A stretch of 64,000 nt of DNA from Escallonia rubra. Taxonomy: Eukaryota > Streptophyta > Magnoliopsida > Escalloniales > Escalloniaceae. Location of the stretch: positions 310,001 through 374,000 of the forward strand of contig JAVXUO010001548.1 of assembly GCA_033065855.1 (NCBI GenBank). Reading direction: 5' to 3'. Positions 1 to 11,506 of the stretch are shown here, in pieces. A program made the position numbers and the translations under genes. Numbering within the stretch: the stretch's first letter is position 1; each line of letters starts with the position of its first letter. The notes beneath the pieces were generated by a model. That model was not told the DNA's origin and made no database searches. It saw only the letters and a program-made list of their open reading frames with translations.

Positions 1-1700
1 ATGCCACCTAAAGGGAGGATTTGATTCGGGCTGGGATGGGCTTTCGAGCTCATGCTACCAACTAAAGTTGGTTAGGAGTTAGGACTTTCAGGAATACATC
101 GATTGGGCTTATGTGATCGCGGGCAGTCCACGCTATGAAATAGAAAATATGAATTCGTTGGGCTTCCGGACCCTTGGATTAGAGCTTAGAGGTTTAGGTA
201 CCCTTGGATTAGAGGTTCAGGTACACACAACGTTATACGGCTAGTTAGTTCATGAGCATAAGAAAGATCTTGCGACTATTGTTCAAGAATATAGTAAATT
301 TACGAGGTAATATAGTTTTGAAGGGTTGATCATGACACACAGGCATGCTTGGAATTGCTTGTAACATGACATGTAGCTCGAGGATAACCCACTAGGGAGT
401 CGTCTCGTGGTCATACCTATCCGGTTTTTCGAACGAGCTAGGTTGAAAACTTAGTCAATTCATGTAACCAAAGGGACACCAAATAGGGCGCGCCTTCCCT
501 CTCTCAGGTCGTCATTACCGTCCTGGACGACCTGACAAAGAAGCCATGACGCTCGAGAATGCTCAGGACTTCCATTTTGAACTATGAGACTATAAGTTGC
601 CGTTAGCTAGGAGCAGAGCCTAGATGTCATTATGCCTGCTTTAGCAATGGTGGTCACTCTGTGCACACTTCCTGTAAAGGGCATTATGATGAAAGATTTC
701 TCTCCCTAAAAGATGTTTTCTCTTACCACTTTTTTCGGTTACAACATCTCTTCTCTTACCTATGCAAAACGTTTGCTTGCCAACGTGAAGGCCAAAAACT
801 AAAGCCAATCTGCACACAAGTTCCCTGGTATCGGGGTGGTGATCCAACTATCGGATTCAGCGACCAACTCCTCCATGTTTCGCCATGCACTTCAGGGAAA
901 TAAAACAATGTGCACCCTAGTACTAATTGAGTTGTTATCAAGAACGTGATTTTATTTTTACCTGGTTGTACTAACCTATTCTCGGCTGGAGCTAGTGAGC
1001 ACAGATAATTTAAGCTGGAAGACTGATATTTGTACTGAAATTTGCTGATACTGTTACACAATTTCACTTACTAAACTTCTAGCATTTCCTGACAAATTGT
1101 CAGTATCTATGTTCGCAATGAATCCTGCTGAATGCAAGACACCCCTGGTTCGACCGCTTCACCTTTGGGGGCATCTGAACATGGTGGGAGCAGTGGATCA
1201 GTATTGGCTTCTTGAGCCTCTGATGATTTTAGTTTCCAAGAAGAGACCATTATTGACCTAATCTTAGAAGGCAGGGTCTTTGATGTTCCAACTCTGTATA
1301 CACACATAGGTGGCAATCAATATTAGCTGATTGCCACAACTAAGATTGCCGGGGTTGAAACTTCAAACATGCCTCCCAAGGAGCAGCAGAATGAAACATA
1401 TGCTTTAGGGTTTGTTTTGGTAGGGAAGATGAGAAAAGTGAGGGATGGAGAAGTATTTCCCCTCCAATTTTCCATCCATAAGCATGGAAGATGCCTTTTT
1501 TTCTTATGTTGTTTGGTTTAGTCACACGAAAAAGACGAAGGAAATAGATGCTTACAATAGTTTTATCATCTTACATCTTTTTAATGTATTGAATGCAGAC
1601 ATTTAAGACGATAAAAAAAGTCAAATGAGTGAGTCACACTTTTCTCTACCATTTTCGACCAATTTTAGGGGGAGCATGGTGGGGCACAGAAAAAAAAGTT
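1..1700. other. Intergenic, no gene recognised
   Basis: No open frame here resembles a known protein, and none is longer than about 100 codons. Around 170-232 a phrase containing 'acccttggattagag' occurs twice within about 40 bp, a small local duplication. The rest looks like ordinary AT-rich plant intergenic DNA or unrecognisable old repeat. Confidence 0.5.
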
Positions 1701-1704
1701 CATT

Positions 1705-2720
1705 CATCCTGCCTACTTTTTGCAAACTCTTTTTCATCTTTCCAATTTCAATCGTATAAAATGAGCTCAATACTAGCCATGGTGCTCGATTGGCATATGC
1801 ATGGCTCTACACACGATGTAATGTTGAAGTATAAGAGGCAATAAAATCAATATTTGCAACATTCTTAACCCTGAATGGGCCTTGCCAGATCCACATATCC
1901 TCTGCTGTCTTCCGCTCTGGGATTGTAATGAATGGAGTTACACTTCGCTGTATTTCAAATATATGCTCGATTAGTTACAAAAAACAAAGGTGGATACCTA
2001 ATTTTCCACCCCTTAGCCCAGTTGATTCTTTTTCTCATGAACGTCTAAAATGCTTAGGACAAGGGTGGACTGGATTCGATCCAGAGGTCGTGCATAAAAT
2101 CGTTCCTTTGGAACAAGTTCAAATAATCCATCAATTATTGTCTCGCTTCTTCAGTCTAGTATTTATGAAAGTTTATTTCTTGAAGTTCGTTCCCTTCCTA
2201 CTTCTTTCAAACTCTTTTTCATCCTCCCTTCCAATTTCAATCAAATAAAATGAGCTCTTGGATACCAACAAGGCACAATACTAGCCATGGTGTTCGATTG
2301 GCATATGCATGGCTAGCCACGCACGATGTAATGTTGAAGTATAAGAAGCAATAGAATTAAATATCTGCAACATTCTTAACCCTGAATGGGCCTTGCGGCC
2401 CTTGCCAGATCCACATATCCTCTGCTGTCTTACACTTTTGGATTGTCATGGATGGAGTTACGCTTTGCTGTATTTCCAATATATGCTCGTTTTATTAGGA
2501 ATCACAACGGTGAATACCTAATTTTCCACCCCTTAATTAGCCAGTTGACTCATTTCTTATGGAGGTTTAAAATGCTTACGAGAGGGGTGGACTGGATTCG
2601 ATCAAGAGGTCGTGCATAAAATCATTCATTTGGAACAGCGTCAGACAACCCATCGTTTGTTAATTCGCTTTGCTTTGACTTATTAGTACATATAAAAATT
2701 TATTTCTTAAAGTCTAATCG
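1705..2720. repeat. Imperfect tandem duplication, ~490-bp unit, two copies
   Basis: About 1705-2190 and 2191-2720 align over nearly their whole length. Both contain, in order, 'caaactctttttcatc', a tract with 'actagccatggtg' and 'ttggcatatgcatggct', 'gatgtaatgttgaagtataag', 'aacattcttaaccctgaatg', 'ccacatatcctctgctgtctt', and a block ending near 'ggtcgtgcataaaatc'. The second copy carries extra bases such as a doubled 'ggccttgcggcccttgcc'. No long frame is shared by the copies, so this looks like duplicated non-coding DNA. Confidence 0.85.
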
Positions 2721-3449
2721 ACAGTCCATGAGTCAGTCATCCCTTCCTGCATGTAACTAAAAATTAACGAGAAAAAATAAAGTATGATCTGAAAAGTTAC
2801 CAAATAGGGTTAAATAACATCATTCATGGTCGCTGATTAAACACCCAAACATAACTAACAAAGTGGCTAGACACAAATTTGATTTACGGTGTCACCGGGG
2901 ATTAAATCCCATAACTGATAGCAAGACAAAATAATACGTCCCAACATCTAATAGCAAGAAATGGGATAGTTGGGGGGTTTTGAGGGACTGGAGAGTTGAT
3001 GAGACGGGGGGCCAATCACCCAGAGCAATAAATTGCGTACCAACGCAGGAATGATGCTCGCTTTCAAGCCTGGCTGTACAAGTCCCTATCCAGAGGTTCA
3101 ATAAGGCAGATGGTGGTATAGTGACTGACCACTTGGGACTCTTGTTGACAAAGATTGCTTGTCATGCCGAAAACTATTGAGAAACCGGCTCGCAGGCTCA
3201 TCTGGGAGATCTTCTTTTGACATGTGAGCATGCTGCCATCCACGCTCGACTGTTACACATGACGCCCCACTTTGGTTCATGCAAAGACAAACGAGTGTTA
3301 ACTGGATCGAAAGAAACAACCAAGACACTACTAGGACTACCTCCCATGGCTCCTCTCCAAATTATATAGCAGCCCACCCCCCTCTCACACGGCTCTGGGT
3401 CCAGTACCCACAATTATGTTGTACGACCCTCCAATTGCGCGGTTTGTTG

Positions 3450-4054
3450 TAGAGCTGCAATTTGGATTGTGTTTTTATGAGTTGGAACCAACCCAACTCA
3501 AAAAAATGTGAGCTTTTATCTAACCTAACCCACTTAGTTAATTAGTTAGTTACAAAATGAGTTTCGGATGGATTGAGCCAATATCATCGTGAGTTATTTT
3601 GGGTTGGGCTTTTATAACCAATTTTTGTAGAAACACATTTCGTTAGTAATTTCCATATAAAAAAAAGCATCACCAGACACTACCACTTACTGTCGCACCA
3701 CCATCCGTCGCCGTAAATAATCACCGTTGCCACAGCCAACGCCGCGCAATCGTCCCCCGCCACCTCCACTTCTGGTTGTCGCCACCACCACTGTCAGCAG
3801 GCACCCCAACCTCCGGTATTGCCACCTCTTGCCGACATCACCAGCCAACACACACTATTTTTTGTTTAAATAAAAATATTCTATCTTTGTTTTTATTAAC
3901 TCACTGAAATCCAAGTATACTCAATCAACCCAACCTAATTAATTCAATTTGTTTTTGGGCTAAATTAAAGTTCATTTAATTTAAAAGTACATGAATTTTC
4001 TTGAGTTGAGTACAAATTAATTCAACCCAACTAACCACTCAAGTTGCACCCCTA
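3450..4054. mobile_element. Probable degenerate non-autonomous hAT-like element
   Basis: The left end (TAGAGCTGCAA) and the reverse complement of the right end (TAGGGGTGCAA) form imperfect terminal inverted repeats. This end type is common in plant hAT relatives. Just inside, both ends carry copies of an 'accaacccaactc'-like block in opposite orientation. The centre (about 3690-3840) is rich in CACC and GCC triplets. I do not see an 8-bp target duplication, so the boundaries are tentative and the element, if real, is old. Confidence 0.4.
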
Positions 4055-4489
4055 CTATGGTCATAGACAACAATGTCCTCATACATACAATAACAGCATG
4101 AAAGTTGTCCTGTTTAGCATTCTAAAGAGTGTTGTTAAAAGTCATACTAGTGTAGCCTAGTCCGATTTCAAAATGAAACTATGACTCAAATTCAGCGGAG
4201 AAGGACTGAAAAATTAGTGCGCGAACCATATGTCAGTCCAATTAAGATACATTTTTTCTATTCGCAGATCGGTGTATTCAACGCAATTAAGTACTTAAAA
4301 TTTAAAATCTTCAATTAACTTTAATTAAGTGTATTTGATAACACTTAACCGTGTAACAGTTAAAAAATTAACTCGTGCCAAAAAGAGACCAAAATTTTAA
4401 GTCGGGTGAACTTACTTAATACTTATTACGCAATTAAAGAGAAATTTGGTCAAAAGTTTTTGTACAAAATTTCACGCAAAAGAATAATA

Positions 4490-4830
4490 TTACCGCCATT
4501 ACACCGCCATAATCAAATAGCAACACCATTTTCACCGCACTAGAGCCACCACCACAAGCACTATTTTCATTCCACCCTACCACCACAATTACCACGGCCT
4601 AGCCACCGCCATTACCACCACCAACACCATGGACACCACGAGGACATCGCCATCTCCACCACACCGTTGCCGCCGCCGCCACCACCTCCTGCACCTCTGT
4701 GAAATCTGTCTCCTTATCCACCACACTACAGTCGCCACCATGACCATCAGGCCTCCTCCTGTCGCCACCATCACAATCGCCAACACCATATCTTTATCAC
4801 CTTTCTGCCACTACCACCACCACCACCAAT
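4490..4830. repeat. CCA/CAC-rich low-complexity tract
   Basis: Imperfect CAC, ACC and GCC triplets dominate this stretch, for example 'ccattaccaccaccaacacc'. The short frames it produces, such as 4629-4877, are composition artefacts rich in Thr, His and Pro. It lies in AT-rich DNA, like the CCA cores of several transposon-like repeats in this window. Confidence 0.7.
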
Positions 4831-4877
4831 ACAATCAACGCGACTTTGGTAATAAAATATTATACATACAAATGTAA

Positions 4878-7800
4878 ATATTAATTCTGGTAAAATGGAT
4901 AAATTTATGAAATGAAATGATTTTCAGACATCTGATTTTCTTTACAAACATGTTAACTTAATTTTCAGTGGTGAAAACTCAGTTCATTGCTTAATGTTTC
5001 CAGTTTCACATATTCAACGCTTAAACTTTCACCATTTAAATTTCAGTTATGTCAAACAAATTTCTTTAGTATGAAAACATAACATCAGCTAGCACCTAAG
5101 GCACTACTCACTATTCTTCGGGCATGAAATCTCATAAAAAATTTTACCTAAAAATGTTGTCGTACCATATTTTGACTGTAATACTTGTTTGATAAGTTCT
5201 CAAACTAAGCAACTATTTTCGTTAATGCCCTTAATATTATAACATCGTAAAAAATTCATGCTGTATACACTAAAAACATCCACTTGTTCATACAGGCAGA
5301 GCTGAGAATGAAGCATATATTTAATCCAACAGTCGTGACTGAGAGAGTGCAAAATTTCACCTAGTATTTCTCCTCTGAAACACAGTCATTCGACGTTTGC
5401 CTTTATGCTTACGCATAGAACTTGCATGCCTCTTGGTCTATAACAGCATCAAAGTATCAGATTTCTTGATGGTCCAAATTCATAGATGACTCCGCTAGCT
5501 TACATTACGTGATGTTCTTCTTCTAAGTAAGTACATACTTGGGATTATTGACAGATGCGTATGCGCTTATTTCTGTGGCCAAACAAGCCGTGATAGAGAT
5601 GACGAATTTGTGTCTATCCAACAAAGCCATTGCATGATACATCCCATGACGAACTTATCTACTAGGACATGCATGCAGTACTAGTTTTGACCAAGAAAAC
5701 GTAATTAGTGACCAACCATGCACGACTGTTATGTTGATCATGAATCTGCGTATTCAAAAGTAGCAATTAGACGCCTTTCATTCGCCCTAGTTGTAGCGAA
5801 GAAGAGTATTCTATATTTACTCGCCCTAAGCAAAGAAAAAATAATAATTTTCCAGTCAGTTTCAACTTATGTTATAGAATTACTTCTCGAACCCTCTCAA
5901 CTTTTTTGGCAAAGAAAACAATTAATTTTCCAGTCAATTTTTTGCAAAGGCAATTTACGAGCATACATCTACGAGGCCTTAGGCGCAGAGATCACCCAGA
6001 GCATAACAATATTGGTATACATGCAATGGGCAACAACAATGGCAAAACAATCTTCTTAGGTCAGACGCAATACACGTTCTTTCGTTGTAGCGACTGCATC
6101 TATAACCGCACATTGCTTTGGCATTAAGAAAAAAGGAATTCGGATATACCTTGCAATAAAGTTAAAGTATACAAAATTCCTTACACGACTTATAACAAAA
6201 AGTCAGCCCTCTTTGGAAGAGCTTTCAGAAGAAGACTTTCTAAAGTTTCACTCTTGACTCTGCACTGTGTTTACGTGTTCTGCTTCAAGAAATTAATGTT
6301 GGTTGAGTTGGTATATGTAACTTTCGTTGACCTTCAACCCATTTGGCTGCATATTAGTTCCAGAGCGAGAGTTAAGTATCAAACAAAAGTTTCAGAGGGA
6401 GAGGGGGGGAAGGACCCTACATTAATCAAGAGGGGGAAGCAAATGGTCCATGCCCGTGTCTCCTAGGCAAATGGTGCGAGGAATGGACTAACGTGCTCGC
6501 TTCATGTTAGTTGTCACCATGACTGACTTGCTTGGTCCCTTATATTAGTCCCTAGCAACAAGTCTGCATATATACTAAGGGGTGTGGTGGGGGCACTTAA
6601 GCAAGGGCTTCCACATGCACTAATGACCCTTCGTCGGCTACAAACCACGTGGCCCTCCTTGAGCATTCAAACCTTCTCCTTAATAAGCATGAAATTCTTG
6701 AAAGGGTTAGCTTTGGAAAGAAGAAGCACTGCAACCAGAAAGAATGGATAAGTTGGAAGGAAAAAAAATAAAATTTGAGATTGGGTAGAACTTTGCATCC
6801 ATTGTCTCCAACATCACAATGAACACAAAAATATATGGGCAAACAATAAATTTAGTAGCTAGATAAGTAGTTGTCAGCCAATTCAGCTAGTAAATACAAC
6901 ATTTCAGCGATAAATGGATTAGAAAACAAAGATGATATCAGTGGGACATTGAAGTCGATTCACGTACCTTAAAAGGGAGCTCTTTAAGTTTCCAAGTAAC
7001 AAGGTTCCTTCCACAACATGAACTGTAGAGAAATCTGAATCTTGTCCCCAATTTAGCTTCAACCCGTTGTGCCCAATTGCTACAAAATTGAATCTCATCG
7101 ATCAAATCATTGCTAGCCTTGAGAGAACACGTCTGCAGTAACTATGGGAAGAATTGCGACATCCTACAAACATAAGGGTCCATCTCTTTCCTCAGCATCC
7201 ATTTTAGTGCTTTGTAGTCTACTATATTTACTCTATAATGAGGAATTTTATCCTAATCAATCATTGATCAGTCCAATGGGATACGTACTTCGCATCCTTA
7301 AAAATACTGAATTACTTGAGAATATAGGTCTTAACATTAGTAGTTCCTCTTTGAGAATACTGTATTTTCCTCTTAGACCGGAAAAATATAGGTCTTAACA
7401 TTAGTAGTTCCTCTTTGAGAATACTGTATTTTCCTCTTACATTTTACGATTTTGCGACAAAATTTATATAATTACATATTTTCCTACTTGAGTGACATTT
7501 CGCTGACAGATCAACTGATGCTATATTGACTCTAATTAATTTTGCCGTGATAGCTAGGAATTTGGTTTAGGCTGAAGCTTTATTGATCTTTTAGTTACAA
7601 AGTTGAATTCGTAAATATATTCCCTAAAAAGTCAGTTAGTTATCAACTTGTACAAGTCAAAAGCGAGAGGAGAGACAGAGAGATGGTCCATAAGAAAGGG
7701 AGGTCGTTACTTTTTCAGGGGAGTGGTTAAGGGCCAATTAGGCTACTTCATGGTAGCTTCTTCATGTTGGGGTATAGACTTTCATACCCAAAATGGTCCC

Positions 7801-9072
7801 CTCCAAATTCAGCACAATATTGTAATAAGTGATTATGAGCTCTAAAAGTTTAAGTTATGATATTAATCATCATATAGTCAATACCAAATTAAGCAGTAAC
7901 GATGTGTGAAAATGTTTAAGTCACAATCCTAGCACCCGCTTTGTAAACTCAAAATTTAAAGAGGATAGACGAAAGTTAACAACACACACACACACACACC
8001 ATATGTATTATGTTGCACCATATAAACTTGTTTTATCCAAATTAAGTCTATTAATTAATGAAGACCATATATACTAATGGTGCTGAAAGCCAAAGATTGC
8101 GAATTGTGCGATGGTGATCGGACCATGGCAATCCCAGTTAAACCTCAAAAAGCCAAAGCTAAAGGATCAAACGCGATGCTGTTGCTAAAAGTGCCATCAT
8201 GAGCTGGCCCTCACTCGAAACAGACTTCTCAAAAAGATATGGTGATACTTGAAAAAGGCAGAAGCAAGCACCTCCAAATCTGGGAGCGCATCAATCACCA
8301 CTATCACCTACCAAGCTATTATATTCAACATAAGGTAATTAATAAAGTAGAGTTCATAAGTCCCTATTAAGCACTTCATTACCTAGAAAAGGGGCTGTGT
8401 AGCTAGCTTATGACTTCAAAATGAGGTATAAAAGTGATCATCATCATTCTTCTTTTGCCGGCCCGGCCTTGTGGCACTGTGACAGATTTCTCCCATTTAT
8501 GCTCAGGGTAATCCACGAATCAGGTGGCTAATACCACGGCGCAAGGGTTGTTTAGTCGTTGTTAATTACAGCAATTACTGGAATCTTCGCTAGCTTTTGA
8601 ACTTCTTCACTCGGAAGTTTCTGCTTTTAATTAGGGTTTGAGCTTGTTCATTACCTAAGAAATATCTGTGCAAAGGCACTCATGTATACATCTACTGTCC
8701 GTTTTTAAGCATAACCCTCCAAACTCTCCCATCCATCTACCATTTCACCATCGAGTTGTTTAGTTTTTTTTTTTGGTTACACTATCGAGTTGTTAAGTGC
8801 CACTACTTGAAAAAACTTTCTACGTCTGAATATCAAAATCCATATCAAGAAATTAATTCTGTTTCTGAGGAATTTTGGACATTTAAAGTAACGTGAAATA
8901 ATGGATTAGTATGCAAGTATGAGTTAGCAGTAGGCAGAACATTACACACATACTAATGTAGAGAAACATGTAGAGTTCTAGCACTACTGAGGTTGACCTG
9001 AAGTTAAAAGTTAAAAACAGGTTTATGAAGGATTAGACTATAGAGCCACCATAAAGAGGTTTACTTTCTATC
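4878..9072. other. Intergenic, no gene recognised
   Basis: Frames such as 5718-6059 and 7144-7398 show no family resemblance and no gene-like surroundings. The stretch contains a short tandem duplication at 7321-7439 and a (CA)n run near 7981-8000. Otherwise I see nothing I can name. Confidence 0.5.
7321..7439. repeat. 55-bp tandem duplication with 9-bp spacer
   Basis: The segment 7321-7375 is repeated at 7385-7439 with essentially no differences, each beginning 'aatataggtcttaacatt' and ending 'ttttcctctta'. The near identity implies a recent local duplication. It is non-coding. Confidence 0.9.
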
Positions 9073-9103
<31 letters not shown>

Positions 9104-9104
9104 A
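9073..9104. repeat. (GT)n(GA)n microsatellite
   Basis: A run of about eight GT units passes directly into about eight GA units. It lies roughly 600 bp upstream of the ACC synthase start codon, in its distal promoter region. Confidence 0.9.
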
Positions 9105-9414
9105 GAAATGGCAGACATGAAGTAGAAAATGGGGCCATTCGAGTCGGGGAGCATATGGACCAGGACACGGTCACGGGGTCCAAGTTGCATGGCCTTTGAG
9201 GGTCACGTTTGCCATTGTGTTTGTGTCTACGATATCGGACTCAAATTTTCTCCAATAATAAAATAGTTTGGCTACATCTTATAGTTTTTCTTTTACTCGT
9301 TCCATTTTCCAACATCCCCACAAAAAAGCGAACTGCACCCCGTTTACGTAAATGGTGGCATATGCGCGTCGAATTAGTGTTACATGAAGCTAATATTCAT
9401 ATATCAAGTGAAAC

Positions 9415-9689
9415 AGTGCTGGTCAAAAGGGTCTGTCTGGGTCAGCTGACGTGTCATTCCTTTACTGCCTCCTGATACGCCTATATATACAAGCTTCCAT
9501 TGCATTGCAACATACTCCTCAGCACAAAATCATCAAATCACTCTACTGCGCTTTCTTCCACCTTCGTCTCTCTCTCTCTCTCCCTCTTGCAATTCCTCTC
9601 TCTCCCTCTTGCAATTCAGAGCTTCTTCCAGCTGTAGCTGGTGTTCTAGTTTGGCAGCCAAAAAAGGGGAAAAAAGGACCAAAACGAAG
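9415..9689 (+). promoter_or_regulatory. Proximal promoter and CT-rich leader of the ACC synthase gene
   Basis: A TATA box ('ctatatatac', 9481-9490) lies about 200 bp before the ATG. Upstream are a TTGAC-type W-box core on the minus strand ('ggtcaaaag', about 9421) and a 'gctgacgtgtc' element near 9445, the latter resembling TGACG/ACGT motifs bound by bZIP factors. The presumed leader is CT-rich and holds a 22-bp tandem repeat around 9575-9618 (units ending 'ccctcttgcaattc'). Motif meanings are by resemblance only. A purine-rich run precedes the start codon. Confidence 0.6.
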
Positions 9690-11506
9690 ATGCTATCTAG
9701 GAAAGCCACGTGCAACTCGCATGGGCAAGATTCTTCGTACTTCCTAGGATGGCAGGAGTACGAGAAGAACCCCTATGATGAGGTCCGGAATCCTACTGGA
9801 ATTATCCAGATGGGTCTTGCGGAGAATCAGGTTAGAAAGCTTCTAGTATTTTTTTACACTCTCTGGGAACAAGAAGAAAATCAGTCCAGTGTACGCGTAT
9901 GAGACTTTTGCTGATCTTACAATATTCTCTTGCAGTTGTCTTTCGATCTCCTAGAGTCGTGGCTCAAGAACAACCCGGATGCAGCTGGGTTCAAGAGAGA
10001 TGGAGAATCCATATTTAGAGAGCTCGCTCTCTTTCAAGATTACCATGGCCTCCCAGCCTTCAAGAATGTAAGCGCTTGTTTCCTTCAAATATACATTAAT
10101 GAACTTAGTTATCTGTTTATCCTCATTATGTTAAGTAATGGCGTTAACTCCGATTTTCCCATTGCTTGCAGGCATTAGTTGAGTTCATGGCTGAAATAAG
10201 GGGAAACAATGTAAAGTTTGATCCAAGCAAGCTGGTTCTCACTGCTGGTGCAACCTCTGCCAATGAGACCCTCATGTTTTGCCTCGCTGAACAAGGCGAC
10301 GCTTTTCTCCTTCCGACCCCGTACTATCCAGGGTACGTACTCCTTTTAAAGAGTTTACACATTCCGGTACAATTTTTTGACTCATAAATGATGTATTTCA
10401 ATATATTTTGTGCGTTTGTAAACACTTTTTATTTCCCTGCATGTTAATGAAATTAGGACATCGTATGTTGCTTAAGCGTTAAACATGCTTTGCTGATGAA
10501 GTTTCACATTATATTATGCAGATTTGATAGAGATCTCAAGTGGAGAACCGGAGTTGAGATCGTACCAATACAGTGTCACAGCTCAAACAACTTCCAAATT
10601 ACTGAATCTGCTCTGGAAGAAGCTTATCAACAGGCAGAGAAACAAAACCTCAAAGTCAAAGGTGTCTTGGTCACCAACCCTTCAAATCCTCTAGGAACAA
10701 CGTTGAGCATGCACGAGCTTAATCTCCTAGTTACCTTCATTGCCTCCAAGGGCATTCATCTAATAAGCGACGAAATTTATTCAGGCACAGTTTTTAGCTC
10801 GCCAAACTTCATAAGTGTCATGGAGGTCCTGATTGAGAGGAACTACATGAATACCGAAGTTTGGAACCGAGTTCACATTGTTTTTAGTCTTTCCAAAGAC
10901 CTCGGCCTTCCTGGTTTTCGCGTTGGAGCTCTTTACTCCAACGATGACATGGTCGTTGCAACTGCGACCAAGATGTCAAGCTTTGGTTTGGTTTCTTCTC
11001 AAACTCAGTATCTTCTCTCAGCAATGCTTTCTGATAAGGAATTCACGCGAGGATATATATATGAAAACCAAAAAAGGCTAAATAAAAGGCATGAGATGCT
11101 CGTACAAGGGCTTGAGAAAGCGGGTATTCGCTGCCTCAAGAGCAATGCCAGCTTGTTTTGTTGGGTAGACATGAGGCATCTTTTGAGCTCAAAGAGCTTC
11201 GAGGCAGAGGTAGAGCTTTGGAAGAAGATTGTTTACAACGTCGGCTTGAATATCTCCCCCGGTTCATCTTGCCATTGTACTGAACCGGGTTGGTTTCGTG
11301 TTTGCTTCGCTAACATGTCTGAGGAAACCCTAAATCTCGCCATGCAACGTATAAAGGCCTTCGTCGACACAACCACCGCCACGACCGACTCCGCCGCCAC
11401 CAACAACAACCAGAGCCACCACCAATCAAACAAGAACTCAACAAGAAAGTCAGTCACCAAGTGGGTTTTCCAGCTGTCCTTTCACGGCCGCGAATCGGAA
11501 CGATAG
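9690..11506 (+). CDS. ACS: 1-aminocyclopropane-1-carboxylate synthase, type-2 (ACS5/ACS9-like), four exons
   Basis: This enzyme converts S-adenosylmethionine to ACC, the committed step of ethylene synthesis. It is a cytosolic PLP-dependent fold-type I enzyme. Exons are 9690-9830, 9936-10067, 10172-10332 and 10522-11506, all with GT..AG introns (105, 104 and 189 bp), giving 472 aa, normal for the family. Visible signatures are [11 protein letters not shown] (37-47), TAGATSANE and PTPYYPG in exon 3, [10 protein letters not shown] (196-205), SDEIYSG (227-233) and the PLP-lysine motif [10 protein letters not shown] with Lys270. The C-terminus ends [14 protein letters not shown] (459-472), matching the WVFRxSFxDRxPxER tail that marks type-2 isoforms recognised by ETO1/EOL ligase adaptors; the Ser in LSF is the usual CDPK site. 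A Thr/Ser/Asn/His-rich linker (about 427-454) precedes it. The start is the first ATG after the CT-rich leader and gives the expected N-terminus. Confidence 0.96.

Noticed and set aside
4266-5075. Possible fold-back element around the CCA tract ('gtgtattcaacgc' and 'tattcaacgcttaaac')
   Set aside because: The two matching phrases are in the same orientation and the arms do not pair convincingly.
5718-6127. Two overlapping ORFs of 113 and 73 codons
   Set aside because: No family resemblance. The DNA contains an internal duplication ('aattttccagtca') typical of drifting intergenic sequence.
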